Positions 20,731 through 33,402 of a stretch of DNA of 64,000 bases are shown in pieces. The notes beneath the pieces are model-generated. The model searched no databases. It worked only from the letters and a program-made list of their open reading frames with translations, and had not been told where the DNA came from. Positions within the stretch are counted from its first letter, which is position 1, and every line of letters begins with the position of its first letter. This DNA is from Neodiprion pinetum (taxonomy: Eukaryota > Arthropoda > Insecta > Hymenoptera > Diprionidae). The DNA is taken from contig NC_060232.1 in the NCBI RefSeq assembly GCF_021155775.2, positions 21,211,922-21,275,921 on the forward strand, written 5' to 3'. A program made the position numbers and the translations under genes.

Positions 20731-22473
20731 TATAATCATTTTGATTTTTCGTTAGGAGTGTGCAGAACATAAGAATTGCTGAATGCTTCGTTGCGAATAC
20801 CACAATCTTATCGAAGCCTAGATTCGAATGCTCGGAGAGTTCAATTATTATTATCGTCCGGTAATTTTCTTTTCCGATAATTGGAGAAATTTACACGTGT
20901 TGACATATACCCTAAGTACGATGCAAATATGCGAGAAATTTCAAATCTTGAAGAAAATAAATATTACGACTGTTATTATTTCATCATATAAACCATAAAA
21001 AGTCAGTTGGGACGAAATTTAGGTTCTTGAGTCAGAAATATCATCCTGACAAAAAATGATCGCGTATTTTCCAAAACAATGAAAGCTTTTTCGAAGTGAT
21101 ATGTGAGCATAAAAAGTCAAAATCTATTTCTACGATTTTTTTTCCGGAAGCGCCGAGTCATTCAATTTTGTTGCAAAATGAGCGCGCAGTAAACTTGAAG
21201 AATTATTATCTGATCTCCGGTTCTATTTGACGTAGAAAAATTATTCACAGCACATTCGCGAGCAGAGAGGATAAGCTTTCGTAAAAACTTTGGTTTGTCC
21301 GGAAACATTGAACATTGTAATTGTTATTAACGAACGAATTGTTTAATGGTACCATTTGTTGGCGAGACTTCTACCATTTTATACATTCTGTAAAAAATCT
21401 TTCCGATTACAAATAATCCGTCGGGTTTGACGAGGAATTTCCCATTCATATTCATTCCGAATGACCTACATTAGATATCTGCTATCGGTAGTAAAATATT
21501 GAACACGGTGAAATTTAGAGTGATTCGTAAAAAATGAATATCTTAATTTCAAAAGAATTATCTCAACTTTTCAGATTATTCAAGATGATCAAAATTTCTA
21601 ATCACGCTATTCCATTTCATCAGATTCGACCATTCACTTTCAACATTTTTGGGTATAGTGAGATGGCGCCGACACATGGTTGTAAGAGAACAGAAAAGGA
21701 CCCATGTATTTGTATGAGTCCTTATATGATAGGGGGGGGAGGGCTCGAATTGTGTGCCAAAGTATATTTTTATCCACAAGTACTAATCATGTTATGGATT
21801 CTACGTTGAAAAGGCGAAACAACCAAATAAACACGCTTATATTGTACAGGATAATCCATCGTAACCGTTGGACGGTCGCAATGTTACATGCAGATCGACA
21901 TGCCGCGAGGATATCTTCATGGAGTGGTGAACTATGTTCAAATTACATTACTTCGCAAAGGATGTTAGAAACTCCCATCAACCGGGAGAAGAAACTGTTT
22001 TGCACAACCCGCAGCTTCATAGTTACCTCGAATCTTGGATACTATTTCCTTGTATTTAATATTTCAGAGGGTATAAAAATAATCCTCAACGTCGATGTTA
22101 ACAATTGTTTCATACATCCATAGTAACATGAATAAAGTGTTCCAATATTATATATAATCATTTTTTGAAACCCTTTTCATTAGTAAAATAGCTTCGAACA
22201 TAAAATTATTTCATTATTGTCAGTAGAGTTGTGTGTAACAAGCGATGTACAATTTCAGAATGATTTCGATACCTATGTCGAAGAATAGTCATGCAAGGTC
22301 GTAGCGATGCTTCATAAAACGAGACCACAACGATTCGTACCCGTTTTGTTTCAATCGTATTTTTCGAACATATTTGCAAATATCTACAAATGGTGAATGG
22401 TGATATTTATGAAATCATTTTGAAAATACTTCGTGCTGTGTAAAACTAATATTGCGCGATATGTTTTAATGTA
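20731..22473. other. AT-rich noncoding part of the insertion
   Basis: No gene recognised. 21815-22100 contains a block (GTAACCGTTGGACGGTCGCA, then GATCGACATGCCGCGAGG) with the look of a dispersed repeat or old coding sequence, not assignable. Confidence 0.3.
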
Positions 22474-23516
22474 TATGGGACATTCTTTTACAACCGAACA
22501 CCTTTGTGATCGACACATTTTTGAATTAGCTGAAATTTTTTTTACGGGTTCTATACCGAAAAAATAGGGATACGTATTCGAGGATTTTTGATTTCACATA
22601 TTTCGTAAAATAGAGGGCATCGAAAATTTGATAATTTGGTGTTTTTTTGCTTGGAAGACTCACTTTCAAAAATTCATAACGCCGGTTCTATTTGAGCTGG
22701 AAAGTTCGTTTTTTTCATCTCAAAGCTAATAAAATGAATTTTATCACAACAATTCTTTCATTAACGATTATTCCGAAATTTGTACTGTTATAAACAATTA
22801 ATATGTTTCAATCGATTTTTAACAATTGCCCCAACCTCGTAGCGAGTTCTTAGCACAACCATCGTATTCTACGTCAAATTTTTCGTCCATAACGTATTTT
22901 TAATTGATGGAGAAATTATTATTACTGGAGGAAAAGAATTAATTTATCTAGCGCGGCACGTCACATCGGCGCGCGGGTTCCATTGCACGCCTCGTTATCT
23001 TGCCTTATATCGTTTTCCTCTGTAATATAAATGATTAATTTAATTTTTTCCTACAGTAATAATAATTTCTCCATCAAATAAAAATGCGTTATTGATAGAT
23101 AATTTGACGTAGAATACGATGGTCGTGCTGAGAACTCGCTACGAGGTGAAGGCGATTGTTAAAATTCGATTTAAACATATTAATTATTTATAACAATATA
23201 AATTTCGGAATAATCGTAAATGAAAGAATTGTAGTATTAAAATTCATTTCATTAGCTTTGGGTTGAAAAAACAAACTTTTCAGCTCAAATAGAACCGGCG
23301 TTATGAATTTTTGAAAATTAGTCTCCATGCCAAAAAACACCAAATTATCAAATTTTCGATCCCCTCTATGGTACAAAATATGTACAATAAAAAAATCCTC
23401 GAATACGTATCCCTATTTTTTCGATATAGAGCCCGTGAAAAAATTTTAAGCTACATCAAAATTGTGTCGGTCGATTTTTATCTAAATCTGTCCGATTCGT
23501 CAGAGAATCTCCCATA
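22474..23516. mobile_element. 1.04-kb foldback element with about 480-bp inverted arms
   Basis: The outer ends are TATGGGA and TCCCATA. The arms run inwards as near-identical inverted copies, for example AACGCCGGTTCTATTTGAGC (left) and GCTCAAATAGAACCGGCGTT (right), and CTCGTAGCGAGTTCT versus AGAACTCGCTACGAG, up to GGAGAAATTATTATTACTG on either side of an 80-bp GC-richer centre. No transposase. Confidence 0.9.
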
Positions 23517-23667
23517 TTCAAGGGTGTTTCACGGAACGCGAAATTGAATTTGCTATATTCACCGTAAAACTATCAAAATAATCAGTTCGGTCGTGATGCA
23601 GTCGCTACACGCATGACGTCATCATTTGCATGCATAATTCGAGTCAGTCCTGTTGGTATGGTTACCG

Positions 23668-23822
23668 ACTCAGATTCAGGCCCATTACCGACCGCGTTTT
23701 GTCTAATATTGTGTTGCGCTACTCCCCGGTGGAGAGTACTACCTTCGAATGGTTTGGAACCGAGGAAACTTACGCAGAGGGCGCTTCGATCGATTACAAC
23801 TTTGAGATCCAGGTCAGCGACA
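23668..23822 (+). other. Coding-like patch of unknown origin at the insertion's right edge
   Basis: Fused in frame to the PLE ORF, this stretch has an amino acid sequence of ordinary protein composition (for example VLRYSPVESTTFEWFGTEE and YAEGASIDYNFEIQVSDT), unlike the AT-rich flanks. It is preceded by a possible acceptor (CTCAGATTCAG). It does not match PLE sequence or any family I can name. It might be a captured exon. Confidence 0.3.
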
Positions 23823-25006
23823 CCTTAACGCTGTCAATTACTAGTAGGTGGTCTCAACTATCCAACCATGTCCCGGTTCCACTCAGGGAGCTAATTAACG
23901 CGTTAAACATTTGTTTCAAGGCTACCATCTTTAAATTTAACAACACTAACTACGCCCAAACTTATGGTTTACCTATGGGCTCTCCGCTCTCCCCAATCTT
24001 GTCCGTTCTTGTGATGGATGATCTAGACCAATGCTGCATTCAAAAATTGGATTTCGCTCTTCCATTGTATTTTAGATATATTGACGATATAATTACAGCT
24101 GCCCCTAAAAACAAGATGGAAACTCGTCCTGAAGTTTTCAATAGTTTCCACCCTAGGTTACAATTCACCATTGAACCTGAAATTAACGGCCAAATTAGTT
24201 TTTTAGACGTTCTAATCATTAACGATAATCAGTTCATCAAAACTGACTGGTACCACAAATCTACGTGGTCACAAAGGTATCTAAATTATCGTTCGCACCA
24301 TCCTAGATCATACAAGACTGGTACGATCTATTGCTTGGTGGACAGAGCCATCAGATTGTCTAGCTCAGAATTTCACAACAAAAATCTTTCCTTGATCTAT
24401 GACGCATTACGCAAGAACGACTATCCTGCCCTCATGTTGCAGAATCATATACAGAAGAGACACCTCTCGATTTTGTCATCTAATGACTCCAACCACAATG
24501 ATCTTGGCGACGTTCCTGTCGTTCCAAAAAATTTTGTGTTCATCACGCATGTCGCTGGCCTTTTTGAGTCGTTAAACAGAATTTTTGCTAGGTACAACAT
24601 CCAATTTGTTGGAAAAAACAAGCATGACTTATCCCAATTTTTTGACTCAAGCAAAGACCGTCTACCCTTGGACAACCGCTCTTGTGTGGTTTACAAAATT
24701 CCCTGCAAAAACTGTGACAAGATATACATTGGGCAAACAAGTAGGCAATTACATACTAGAATTAAGGAGCACAAACGCAACATTCATGGCCTAGATGAAA
24801 ATTACACTGCTTTAACCAGACATTCCATTGAACTAGACCATGTCTTTAATTATGAACGGGCTAGCGTCTTAGCTGTGGAACCGTTGTATTACAAACGCCT
24901 TCTTCTTGAGATGTGTAACATTGTTGCACATCCTCTTTCAGTTAATTTGCGTCAAGATATTAAACACCTCAGTAATATCTATACGTCGGTAATACACCAT
25001 TCTTAG
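23823..25006 (+). pseudogene. PLE reverse transcriptase rear part plus GIY-YIG endonuclease
   Basis: The open frame continues the PLE polymerase after the insertion: RWSQL, motif B YGLPMGSPLSP (about 23963-23995), catalytic YIDDI (about 24077-24091), then FLDVLI and the thumb. The C-terminal part is a GIY-YIG nuclease: VVYKIPCKNC, KIYIGQTSRQLHTRIKEHKR (the Gly-Gln and Arg expected in the core, about 24684-24780), ending at 25006. In PLEs the RT copies the element RNA and the nuclease nicks the target. The upstream half of the ORF is displaced 8.2 kb to the left, so no full-length enzyme can be made. The frame itself is intact over nearly 400 codons, pointing to a fairly young insertion. Confidence 0.9.
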
Positions 25007-25698
25007 TTCCCCTAAGTTACCTATTGTGCATATCTCTACTTTATCATCAAAATTGTCCTTTTTTGGCTTCTATGTTCCTAGGTCATATCTATGTCTCCTA
25101 CTTGCCGGTAAGCCTTCTTCTGGTCCGACCATTGTTGTGTCAACGCCTCTAACGGTCATCTAAATTCAATGTCGTGCCTTCCTTGCCATTAATTTTGCTC
25201 TATGATGTGTGCTTGGGAGTTCCGTATTGCACTGTATAATGTAATAGTGTATTTTATAATTTTATTCTATAAAACTGTTTCATCGGCATGTTCCACATCA
25301 TGCTTTTTTATCAAAAAAATTGTGGCACCAGGTGATTATAATACCGTTTTCTGTTAAATTAAATCGCATTCACTTGGTGATGTGTTTTCTATGTAAACCA
25401 TTTGTTAAATTGTATATTTTATATTATTGTATCTTTATTTTTAATTTAATTATCATTTATCTATTTATGAATTATTTATTTATTTTACTTTTTTCTATAT
25501 ATGTTTTGTTCTTCCTTCTCGCTCTCTGTATATAACCTTGGCTTGTCCTGTGACAGATTATCATGTTAAAAAAAGTTCGTTCTGAGGAGCGCTCCCACCC
25601 GGGCCGAAACGTTAACAAATTGACGTCTGTTTCATTGACCTTCATATCCAAGAAACAAATATTTATTCGTCATCATCGAGGTCAAGACAATCATATAC
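25007..25698 (+). mobile_element. PLE 3' untranslated end and terminal extension
   Basis: Noncoding tail, near-identical in inverse to 13165-13826, ending about 25668. The following 30 bp (25669-25698), before the target duplication, has no counterpart at the left end and fits the single-sided extension known in Penelope elements. Confidence 0.8.
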
Positions 25699-25711
25699 GT
25701 TCAATTACAAC
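25699..25711. repeat. PLE target-site duplication, right copy
   Basis: GTTCAATTACAAC, identical to 13152-13164. Confidence 0.85.
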
Positions 25712-28700
25712 ATCAACAACGATACAAAAAAGAATGGTTTTGTGCTCACGTCACAATTGAGTTGTCTTCAAGTGACCTATGAATAATATGGCTAATGAAA
25801 TTACTCAGATTCTTAGTCAGAAATTCAATCAAATAGCGATTGTAGCAAATCATAAGCATACGCGGATTACAGTTCAAGAGGTTGCGGATTACAGTTCAGG
25901 AGGTTGGTGACTAACTCTAGAGTCTAGAGGACTGCGAAAACACGAAAGTGAAACTCCAAAATTATATCTATTCACGTATCAAATGTGTGAAACTCAAAAA
26001 ATTACAATAAATTTGTACTGTGAAATTTTCACAAATACTTCAGATTTCATCTTTTATCCTGCGCAATTTTGTTATAAAGGATAAGGTTGTTTTTAAATAC
26101 CCTTCATTCACAGTAATAACTAATAATTCCAGTAAAAATTTAAAAAGAGTGAAAAAGACTAATAATTTAGATTATAATTTATGGCGCGTCATTCAATATT
26201 TCAAATTGTACAATTTCTAAGAAATATTGAATCATTAATATCAGTGTGTTTTTGCTCGAAAATACGCAATTTTTTTAATTAATTTGCATGACCCCCGCGA
26301 GAATTGTTTTTGGTTGATTATAACACAATACACAACTCTGTATAATCGACTTGTACAATGTGGAAAAACAAGTCAGTGAATATTCTTGCATATTATTCTT
26401 TTTGCATCAAAGATGTTTCAAAATATTTTTGGTATTTGGAAATATGTCCCATACATCCTTATGCTAAATGTTGTACTGACTTATAAATCTGATTCTAATC
26501 TTAACTCAATGTTAAAAGGCTGCTATATCTTTACTTACAGAGTTGAATGTCAATCTTTTATACTATTGTCAAAGCCCATGCAGGACTGATGTGAACATGT
26601 GGTAGTCAACGCAATTTTACATGTAGTACCGAACAAACATATCAAAAAACTCCTGTTTTATGCACACGTAAGGCCAGGAAAAGCATTCCAACAATAAATG
26701 GCAATTTAATTACAAAAATACATTTCTTGGCATCATAGCTGCATCAAAAGGAAATATTTATTCTGGTAGTTATATTCGTCATTGCACGTAGAATTGCACT
26801 GACTACAGCAATTTCACATCAGTGAGGCGTAGGCTTTGATAACAAGCAAAATAGGACATGGTCGTCTTTTTTTTTATTGCATGAATCGTTAGTATAACTA
26901 TTCAAGAATATGTGGTCAAAATTTCAAAGCAAAATTCCCATTAGTTCGAATGCAATGAGCACTTAAGTGACCGCCCGTCGGTTCTGTGAAGAAGCGCACG
27001 GTAATTATAACGGAGCGGTCGCCCAGGCCCTTCTTTTCCAGCTACCTGCCTCAATACCGCTGTGCTATTGAATAATAGAATGACGCATATGAGCAAGAAG
27101 AGGGATTGCTATATGGTGCTGGAATAGCTGATTAACCGGTGAGCATTTTTTATTATTAATTACTGCCTTGAATTTCTCGTTTTTGCTACACTTTATTTCA
27201 AACGCGTTTTTCTCGAAACGACTTTTTGTTCGACTTGCGTACATTCTAGCTCAAAAAGTTATTGATCAATCGTTCTGAAATTTGGTATAGATATTCTTTA
27301 TTCAATTCCACGTGATATGAACCTAATTCGGGGATTATATTGTTATTAAAATTATATGTTTTTATGCAAGAAAGATGAAAAAATATAATATAAAAACATG
27401 ACATTGTGTTCAAACACCTCAAAAACATGCAATTTTCAATTTGTTTGATCAAAATTAGGTTCATATTCTTAGAAAATATGTTTTTAATGAAAAAAAAAAA
27501 TCCTGATGATTACAGATAAAAATTGCGACGTCAGGGATGTACGCAAGCCAAATGCTCGGATGGCAATCGCCCATGGAATGCACGCGGTAACTCCACTATT
27601 TCCGGCGGAAATCATTTGAAAAAATTTCAAAGTGCACTTGAAAACATAAATAAAATATCCTCCAAGTTTAAACGTTTTGTGATTATTCCTTCCTGGTTAA
27701 AAAAAATCATGAAAAACAGCAAAATTTCGACCTCATAAACCGGTTTCCCCCCTTAATCATGGTAACTTCAACTTGTTATGAAGTTTAATCGATCGAAAAG
27801 TCAAGGAAATGTATGTCTTTACTTACTCTCTACAGTAAAATCCAATTGATAAAATCAGCTTTAGTATCTCCGTCATTAGTACCACAGTGACAGTATTGTA
27901 CTTGTAGGAATTTTCTTCATTTTGAGACCATGTTACTAAGATTCCTGAAAAATGTGTGAAATACTAATCAATAATGACTTATAAATTGAATAATAGTAAC
28001 TGACAAGTTAATTATTTTATAAGCATAAAAACACTTGGTCCCTTGAGAGCTGAAATTTTCTCAATTATCATACGTGTGTGCCTGAAATTCTGAACAACCA
28101 CTGCAATGAAAATTCAAGGATTCTGTACCAAGCTAGTTTTTGTTGGCAAACTATTCAACATCCTGCATTACAGATTTATCAATTTGGATTAAAAAATTTA
28201 ACGAAACGCCTATCTTGGTATAATATACTAATTAATATTTTTGGTGTAATGTGCGTTTAGAACTTCATGCACATTAGTTAATAACAAATAATGTAATCAC
28301 AGGAGTGTTCTTTTTTGAAATAGAAGCCAGTTTGCAAAACAATTTTTATAATCGATTTGTTTCACGTGGTAATTAGATGATAAATTTTTAAATTAGCGTA
28401 TCTTATAAAGGCGCTCTAATAACTTTCAAAAAGATTCCAGTATAAATACGAAAAATGAACAGACCGGCATTTCTATTTCCAGATAAGTGTGAATGAAATT
28501 TCGATATTCTTTGTTTTCTCCTAGTCAGGTTTGATCGTCTGAATGATGAAAATTACCATAGAATTTTAAAACGAGAATCAAAAAAATCGCCGACAACTTA
28601 GCCTCAAATAACGTACCTTGATTAACGAACAGTGTCATATAGGAAATGAATACGACGACACTCCATCGCGATGGGAAAAGCTCCTGACAATTTATATTCA

Positions 28701-31700
28701 CCATTTTCAAACCGTGGGCATATTCAAGATTCTAGTTATTTAAGCCAGAACATTTTACAGTATCGCCTGGCACTAGCTGTTGCGAATGTGGAGAGTATCG
28801 GAAGTTGGAGCTTTCGTAGTTGCGGCTACAGAGATACAATTATCAGCGGTTGCGCCTGACGTCAACGCGGAACTGATTGTGAGTGTATGCGTTGAAAAGA
28901 TTATTTTATGCGTGACTAAGATTGTTAGTAACTGAAACGGTACACTGTGTTTTACTTACATACTGTGTCACTGGTGATGCCAGATACACTTGGTTCGCAC
29001 CGTTTTGCTGACAAAATTAATGCAACATTGATGCAAGATTTTTGCCCCGAGTACAGCAGCTCGTGTCTGTCAGTGTAAATATAACTAACCCCATAACCGA
29101 AGTCACGATGGACCTTCTGGTGTACAGCTAGGTAGAAGAGAGTTTAGTCGTGGGATTAAATTGCTATATGAGAAATTAATTTAGTTATTTTTACGTCTTT
29201 ATATACGTAAATGCAACAAAAACTGTTATACAACCATTCTTGCACCAATCTTGTCAGCAAAACACGGTAGGTACAAAATGTGGCCAACGCTACAATTACA
29301 GTAATACAACATGCGAGTCAAACACAGTATATGACTTCACTCTACACCCTGTATGCACTGGTATAACCAGCTTGAGGCTCTATGACAAACGTAAATTAAG
29401 TGAGAGACTCCTAGATCTTTGGTGGAAACGGCTGCTGACATCTCCCAAGCAGCACATTTTGAAAAGCCGTCAGAAAGAAAGTCCAGAAGCACATCAGAAA
29501 CTCGATTTTTCTGCCTGTTGAGCTTTTTTTCGCGTTTGAGATACTTGGACTTCGGTATTTGTAGATACAAATCGACCAAGGCACATTCTTTATTCGAGGA
29601 ATATGTATGTATTTATGTATTTTACGAGCCGATAAGACAGCGACAAATTGTAGAACTGCTGAAAAAAATTGTTTTGCTGTTAGGCGCTTACTACTAATCT
29701 TATAAAATAATTTATTTTAACTGACATCGTAACTGTGATAAAACATTATGTTGAAGGAGTGTTACATACTAATACCGCGCAAAAGTACTTCCTATTTATA
29801 CCACATTTTGCATGCACCTTATCTCATTCCATGTTCTAGAAGTACATTAATATTTTACAAATGAACTATTGTCAAACATTAAAAAAAAACATTCAGATAA
29901 ATATAATGTGATGCACTAGAGAAATATAGTTATTGCGACACATGTTCCTCAACTTCTCTGAAAAATTTTTCGGATGAGAATCTACTTTTACAGGAAAAAG
30001 AATGTCCTATTTTTCGTATGAAACTTATCAACTGAATTTTTCTGTAATATTCTCAAAATTTTACTGTGTTTTTTCATTCATATTTGTGTCCTGAGACTAA
30101 CAAGGAGAGTATTAGACAATCGAATCTGATGAACATATTTTCAGCCAAAAGAATGTTCCTGGAATTTTCAGTGAAATCTGTGATCCGAGGGTCAATACTC
30201 TTGTAGGCACGACACTTTTTTACACCAGTTCTGTTATCCGGTGAAGGGTAGCTAAAATCTACCTAATTTTTGATGCAGGACCCTTTTCTTAACTATCGGC
30301 ACCCAAATGTTTCGACTTTTCTGTGGGCAGGAGTATCGTGTGCAATATTGCCGTGTGCATTGAAGTTTCTGTGTGCAAACGTACTGTACACTATTGCCAA
30401 AATTATTGTGTGCAAACAGGCCATGCTAACAGGCCGTGTAGGAATGGTTTACAAAAGTGCCTTGGGCTGATAGACTGTGTCCAAATGATACTCACACAAA
30501 ATTGAATGTTCCGCGTTTAGAAAAATATGTCTTCTCCAACGTGTAGCATTACTTGACAACTAGTTACAAAGTAGATATGCAAGTATGAATATGCATAGAG
30601 TTGTAGAAAGGCCGTATTACATTGATGTGTATTATTATTTTATTACTCTAATTAACATATTACTTAATACTACGTCTATACCAATCATTTACATAATTGG
30701 TCAGTGACAATAACGCGCTATATACTGAATTTCTTCATAACTAAATCCTATGAGGTAATCCTTTTATGTTATGCACAATATATTTAACACAATGCAAATT
30801 GATATTTGATTAATATATTTATAATTTATAAACATTCACCTTTGGCAATTAGGATGTGCCGTATGCAATTTTGATAAAAATTTAATTTCATAAAATATTA
30901 ATATTGAAACTAAGAAATCAAGTTCAAACACATGATTAAAATTATTTTACTTGTAATATTTAATTTATATCACAATTGTGAAAGTTTTGCACCTTCAATT
31001 GACACGTCAAAAAATAAACACGATAATTTATTATTATTATCACTATTATTCATTTAAGCCAAAGTCAAGTTAGTACTACATTAGATGCATGCGATTGTGT
31101 GAATTTAAATAATCAACACATATTACACAACTGAAATACAAATTCCTAAAAACTAATTCATTTTTTTCATGTCTTCAACTCCTCACTTGAAAATTAATAT
31201 TAGTTTACGAATTTTACTTTTGTTGATTTTTTTTACGGCTCAATCATACCTCAAAAAAGTCGATACATTACAGCTGAAAAATCAAAAACGTAAAGATACT
31301 CTAACTCTCAATTTTCAAGGGAAGTTTTTTGAAAACTGCCGTCTTTCTGTTTCATGGAACACATTGCGTTTAAACAACATTAGATACATATATACTTCAA
31401 ATCTTGAAAGATTGGACTTGCAATCTACTAAACCAGCAGGATCAATATTAGGTGACATATCTCAATGTAAAACTTAGATAGTATAGTCAGAAAACACAGA
31501 ATTATTTTAAACTAATTATTTTCAGTATTTCAGTAGATATCTGATTTCGTTTGCATGACTTTGACGATGAATTTTTAATTTCGGGAGAATTCTTTGTCAA
31601 TACTCGATGCCGATATCAGACAAAGCTGAGTGAGAAAGATTAGAGAAAGAGTAGGAGACTTAGACGTAAATACAATATTCGATCTTGTTTAGTTTCTTCG

Positions 31701-32908
31701 AACTAATTGCAAGTATCAAAGGTACATTGATTACGGATAACAAAAATGCGACCAAGGCTGAGGTAACAAATTTGAAATATTTTCAAACCTCGTCAATCAA
31801 AAGTAACCTATGAAACATGTTGAGTATCATTATACTGCTCAACATAGCCATGAAGTCAAAGGTTCTTCATTACTGATGTAATACTAGCAAATTTTGCAAT
31901 CGTTCGATAACTTTCTATTACTTATTAAATAGAAATAAATATTTTAGAGTGACATCAATTCAAAAGAAAAACTCATGTTTATATTGGTATGCTTTGGTTT
32001 CGAAAGCATAGTATCAATTTGTTGTAAAATTTGCATGACATTTGGCTTTCATATTCAATTTCCCTCATACTTAAATATGAATTGATAATTTTAACATGGT
32101 TATTCCTAATTAATTCGAACAGGCATTAAATTAAAATATATATATATATATATTTTTTTTTAACCAACGGATTTTCTTTCAGTGATACGAGATACATTCA
32201 ACACCGGATAAAATTCAACAAAAACTCTTAAGTAGTTTGACTATTAATCTTACATGAAACTATTATATCCCTGTAACAGATTTGTGGAAAAACTATGATA
32301 TTCACACAAAATTATAAACAAATTTATAACACAAAGTCTTGCATCTTTTTTTTTATATTATGATATTACAGGTATAACAAACATAAAATATAATATTACT
32401 TTAGAAAAATGCACAATTATAATTTGTTTGCTAGCAAAATTGTTTTGAAATGCCTACAAATACAAAATGATGTTATTACATGTCAATTTCATAACTGAGG
32501 ACTAAAAAGTAACTTACGCATTCGTGATTCCTCATCTTTTACGAAGAATAATAAAATAAATTCAATTTCAGCCCACAATTGTAAGGAAAATCAGCTACTA
32601 GCAAATTTAAATAATATTACATAATGATTCTTTCAATTCACAAGTAACATTTGGTAAGATTACTTTACATATCATCACATATGTTGCGTGACTGTATGAT
32701 AAAGATCCAACACGAAGCATTAATCGTTTGGTAAAAATCGCATCACACACTGCAAATTATTAAACTTTGTCCAACACTTTTTTCTTTTGTAATACAGTTG
32801 AAAATGGGATGAAGTAAGTACACAAATACTTGAAACGTTGCTATTCATTACTTGGGTATGATCAACTGGTTTTCACAAATGTATATATTGTCAATTATCA
32901 AATTACAC
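25712..32908. other. 7.2-kb AT-rich stretch without recognised genes
   Basis: All open frames are short and without motifs. 28640-28900 and 30330-30480 are slightly GC-richer but show no exon I can support. A TA dinucleotide run followed by poly-T lies at about 32137-32160. The right end probably includes the TBC1D23 3' untranslated region. Confidence 0.4.
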
Positions 32909-32914
32909 TTTATT
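32909..32914 (-). terminator. Candidate polyadenylation signal of TBC1D23
   Basis: AATAAA on the minus strand, about 200 bp past the stop codon at 33114-33116. Position and sequence fit, but no cleavage site can be read. Confidence 0.35.
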
Positions 32915-33113
32915 ATGGTATCAATGAATATGCACGTAAAAATCTATACATCAATTTGAATTTGAAAGATTCATAAAATTTCACAACTTTCTGGAATAAA
33001 TAATAATCGATTGTTACAAATGACTCTACATAAAGTAATAATAATACCAATCATAACAGCGGTAAAATTTATCAAATAAATCATGAAACCCCCGTTATAC
33101 AGTACACTGCAAA

Positions 33114-33402
33114 CTAGACCGGCGAATGTAACTCAAGAGTCTTCAATTGTTTCAATATTTGCTCCGAAATCAATTTTGTCGCTTCACTGGCATTCGGAAT
33201 AAGAAACCTATCCATATCTGAGATAAGTAATGTATCATTTTGTGTGCTACCATACTTGAATGTGATCAAGTCAGGATGTCGTTTTCTAGAAGTTATCTTA
33301 ACAATACTTGATAATGGCCGTTTAACAATCACATGTGCCGCACCTTTTCTTCCTGAAATCTCTCTGAGAACAATCAGATGGGTGTCCATAACCAAAAGTT
33401 GA
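33114..33402 (-). CDS. TBC1D23: TBC1D23 exon 9 (C-terminal PH-like domain, stop)
   Basis: 289 bp, acceptor GTTACAG, stop TAG at 33116-33114. Encodes LIVLREISGRKGAAHVIV, SIVKITSRKRHPDLITFKYG and the final helix. In vertebrates this domain contacts the WASH-complex subunit FAM21. Confidence 0.93.

Larger units (their letters stand above)
15668..23822. mobile_element. 8.2-kb insertion inside the PLE reverse transcriptase
   Basis: PLE coding sequence stops near 15660 and resumes near 23830, so everything between is a later insertion. Its edges carry an imperfect 14-bp terminal inverted repeat: TGCCGCTGACCTGG at 15668-15681 and CCAGGTCAGCGACA at 23809-23822 (13 of 14 matching). A clean target-site duplication is not seen; ATTACG on the left and TTAACG on the right are a weak candidate. 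The interior is mostly noncoding and holds at least four foldback elements plus short coding-like patches. No transposase of known family was recognised, so it is either a large non-autonomous element, an unknown type, or several insertions. Confidence 0.65.
13165..25698 (+). mobile_element. Penelope-like element with inverted 3'-end copy, split by a nested insertion
   Basis: The insertion is delimited by a 13-bp direct repeat. From left to right: an inverted copy of the element's 3' end (13165-14440), the N-terminal and front RT part on the plus strand (14441-15667), a foreign 8.2-kb insertion (15668-23822), the rest of RT plus the GIY-YIG endonuclease and 3' end (23823 to about 25668), and a 30-bp non-repeated extension (25669-25698). 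An inverted partial copy at the head and a roughly 34-bp extension at one end are known features of Penelope elements. Without the insert the element would be about 4.4 kb. The ORF has a frameshift between 14984 and 15172, so the copy was defective or decayed independently of the insertion. Confidence 0.88.

Noticed and set aside
30330..30505. Two overlapping Cys-containing ORFs (60-66 codons)
   Set aside because: The frames overlap each other, and the cysteines come from repeated TGTGTGCAA-type sequence, not a domain.
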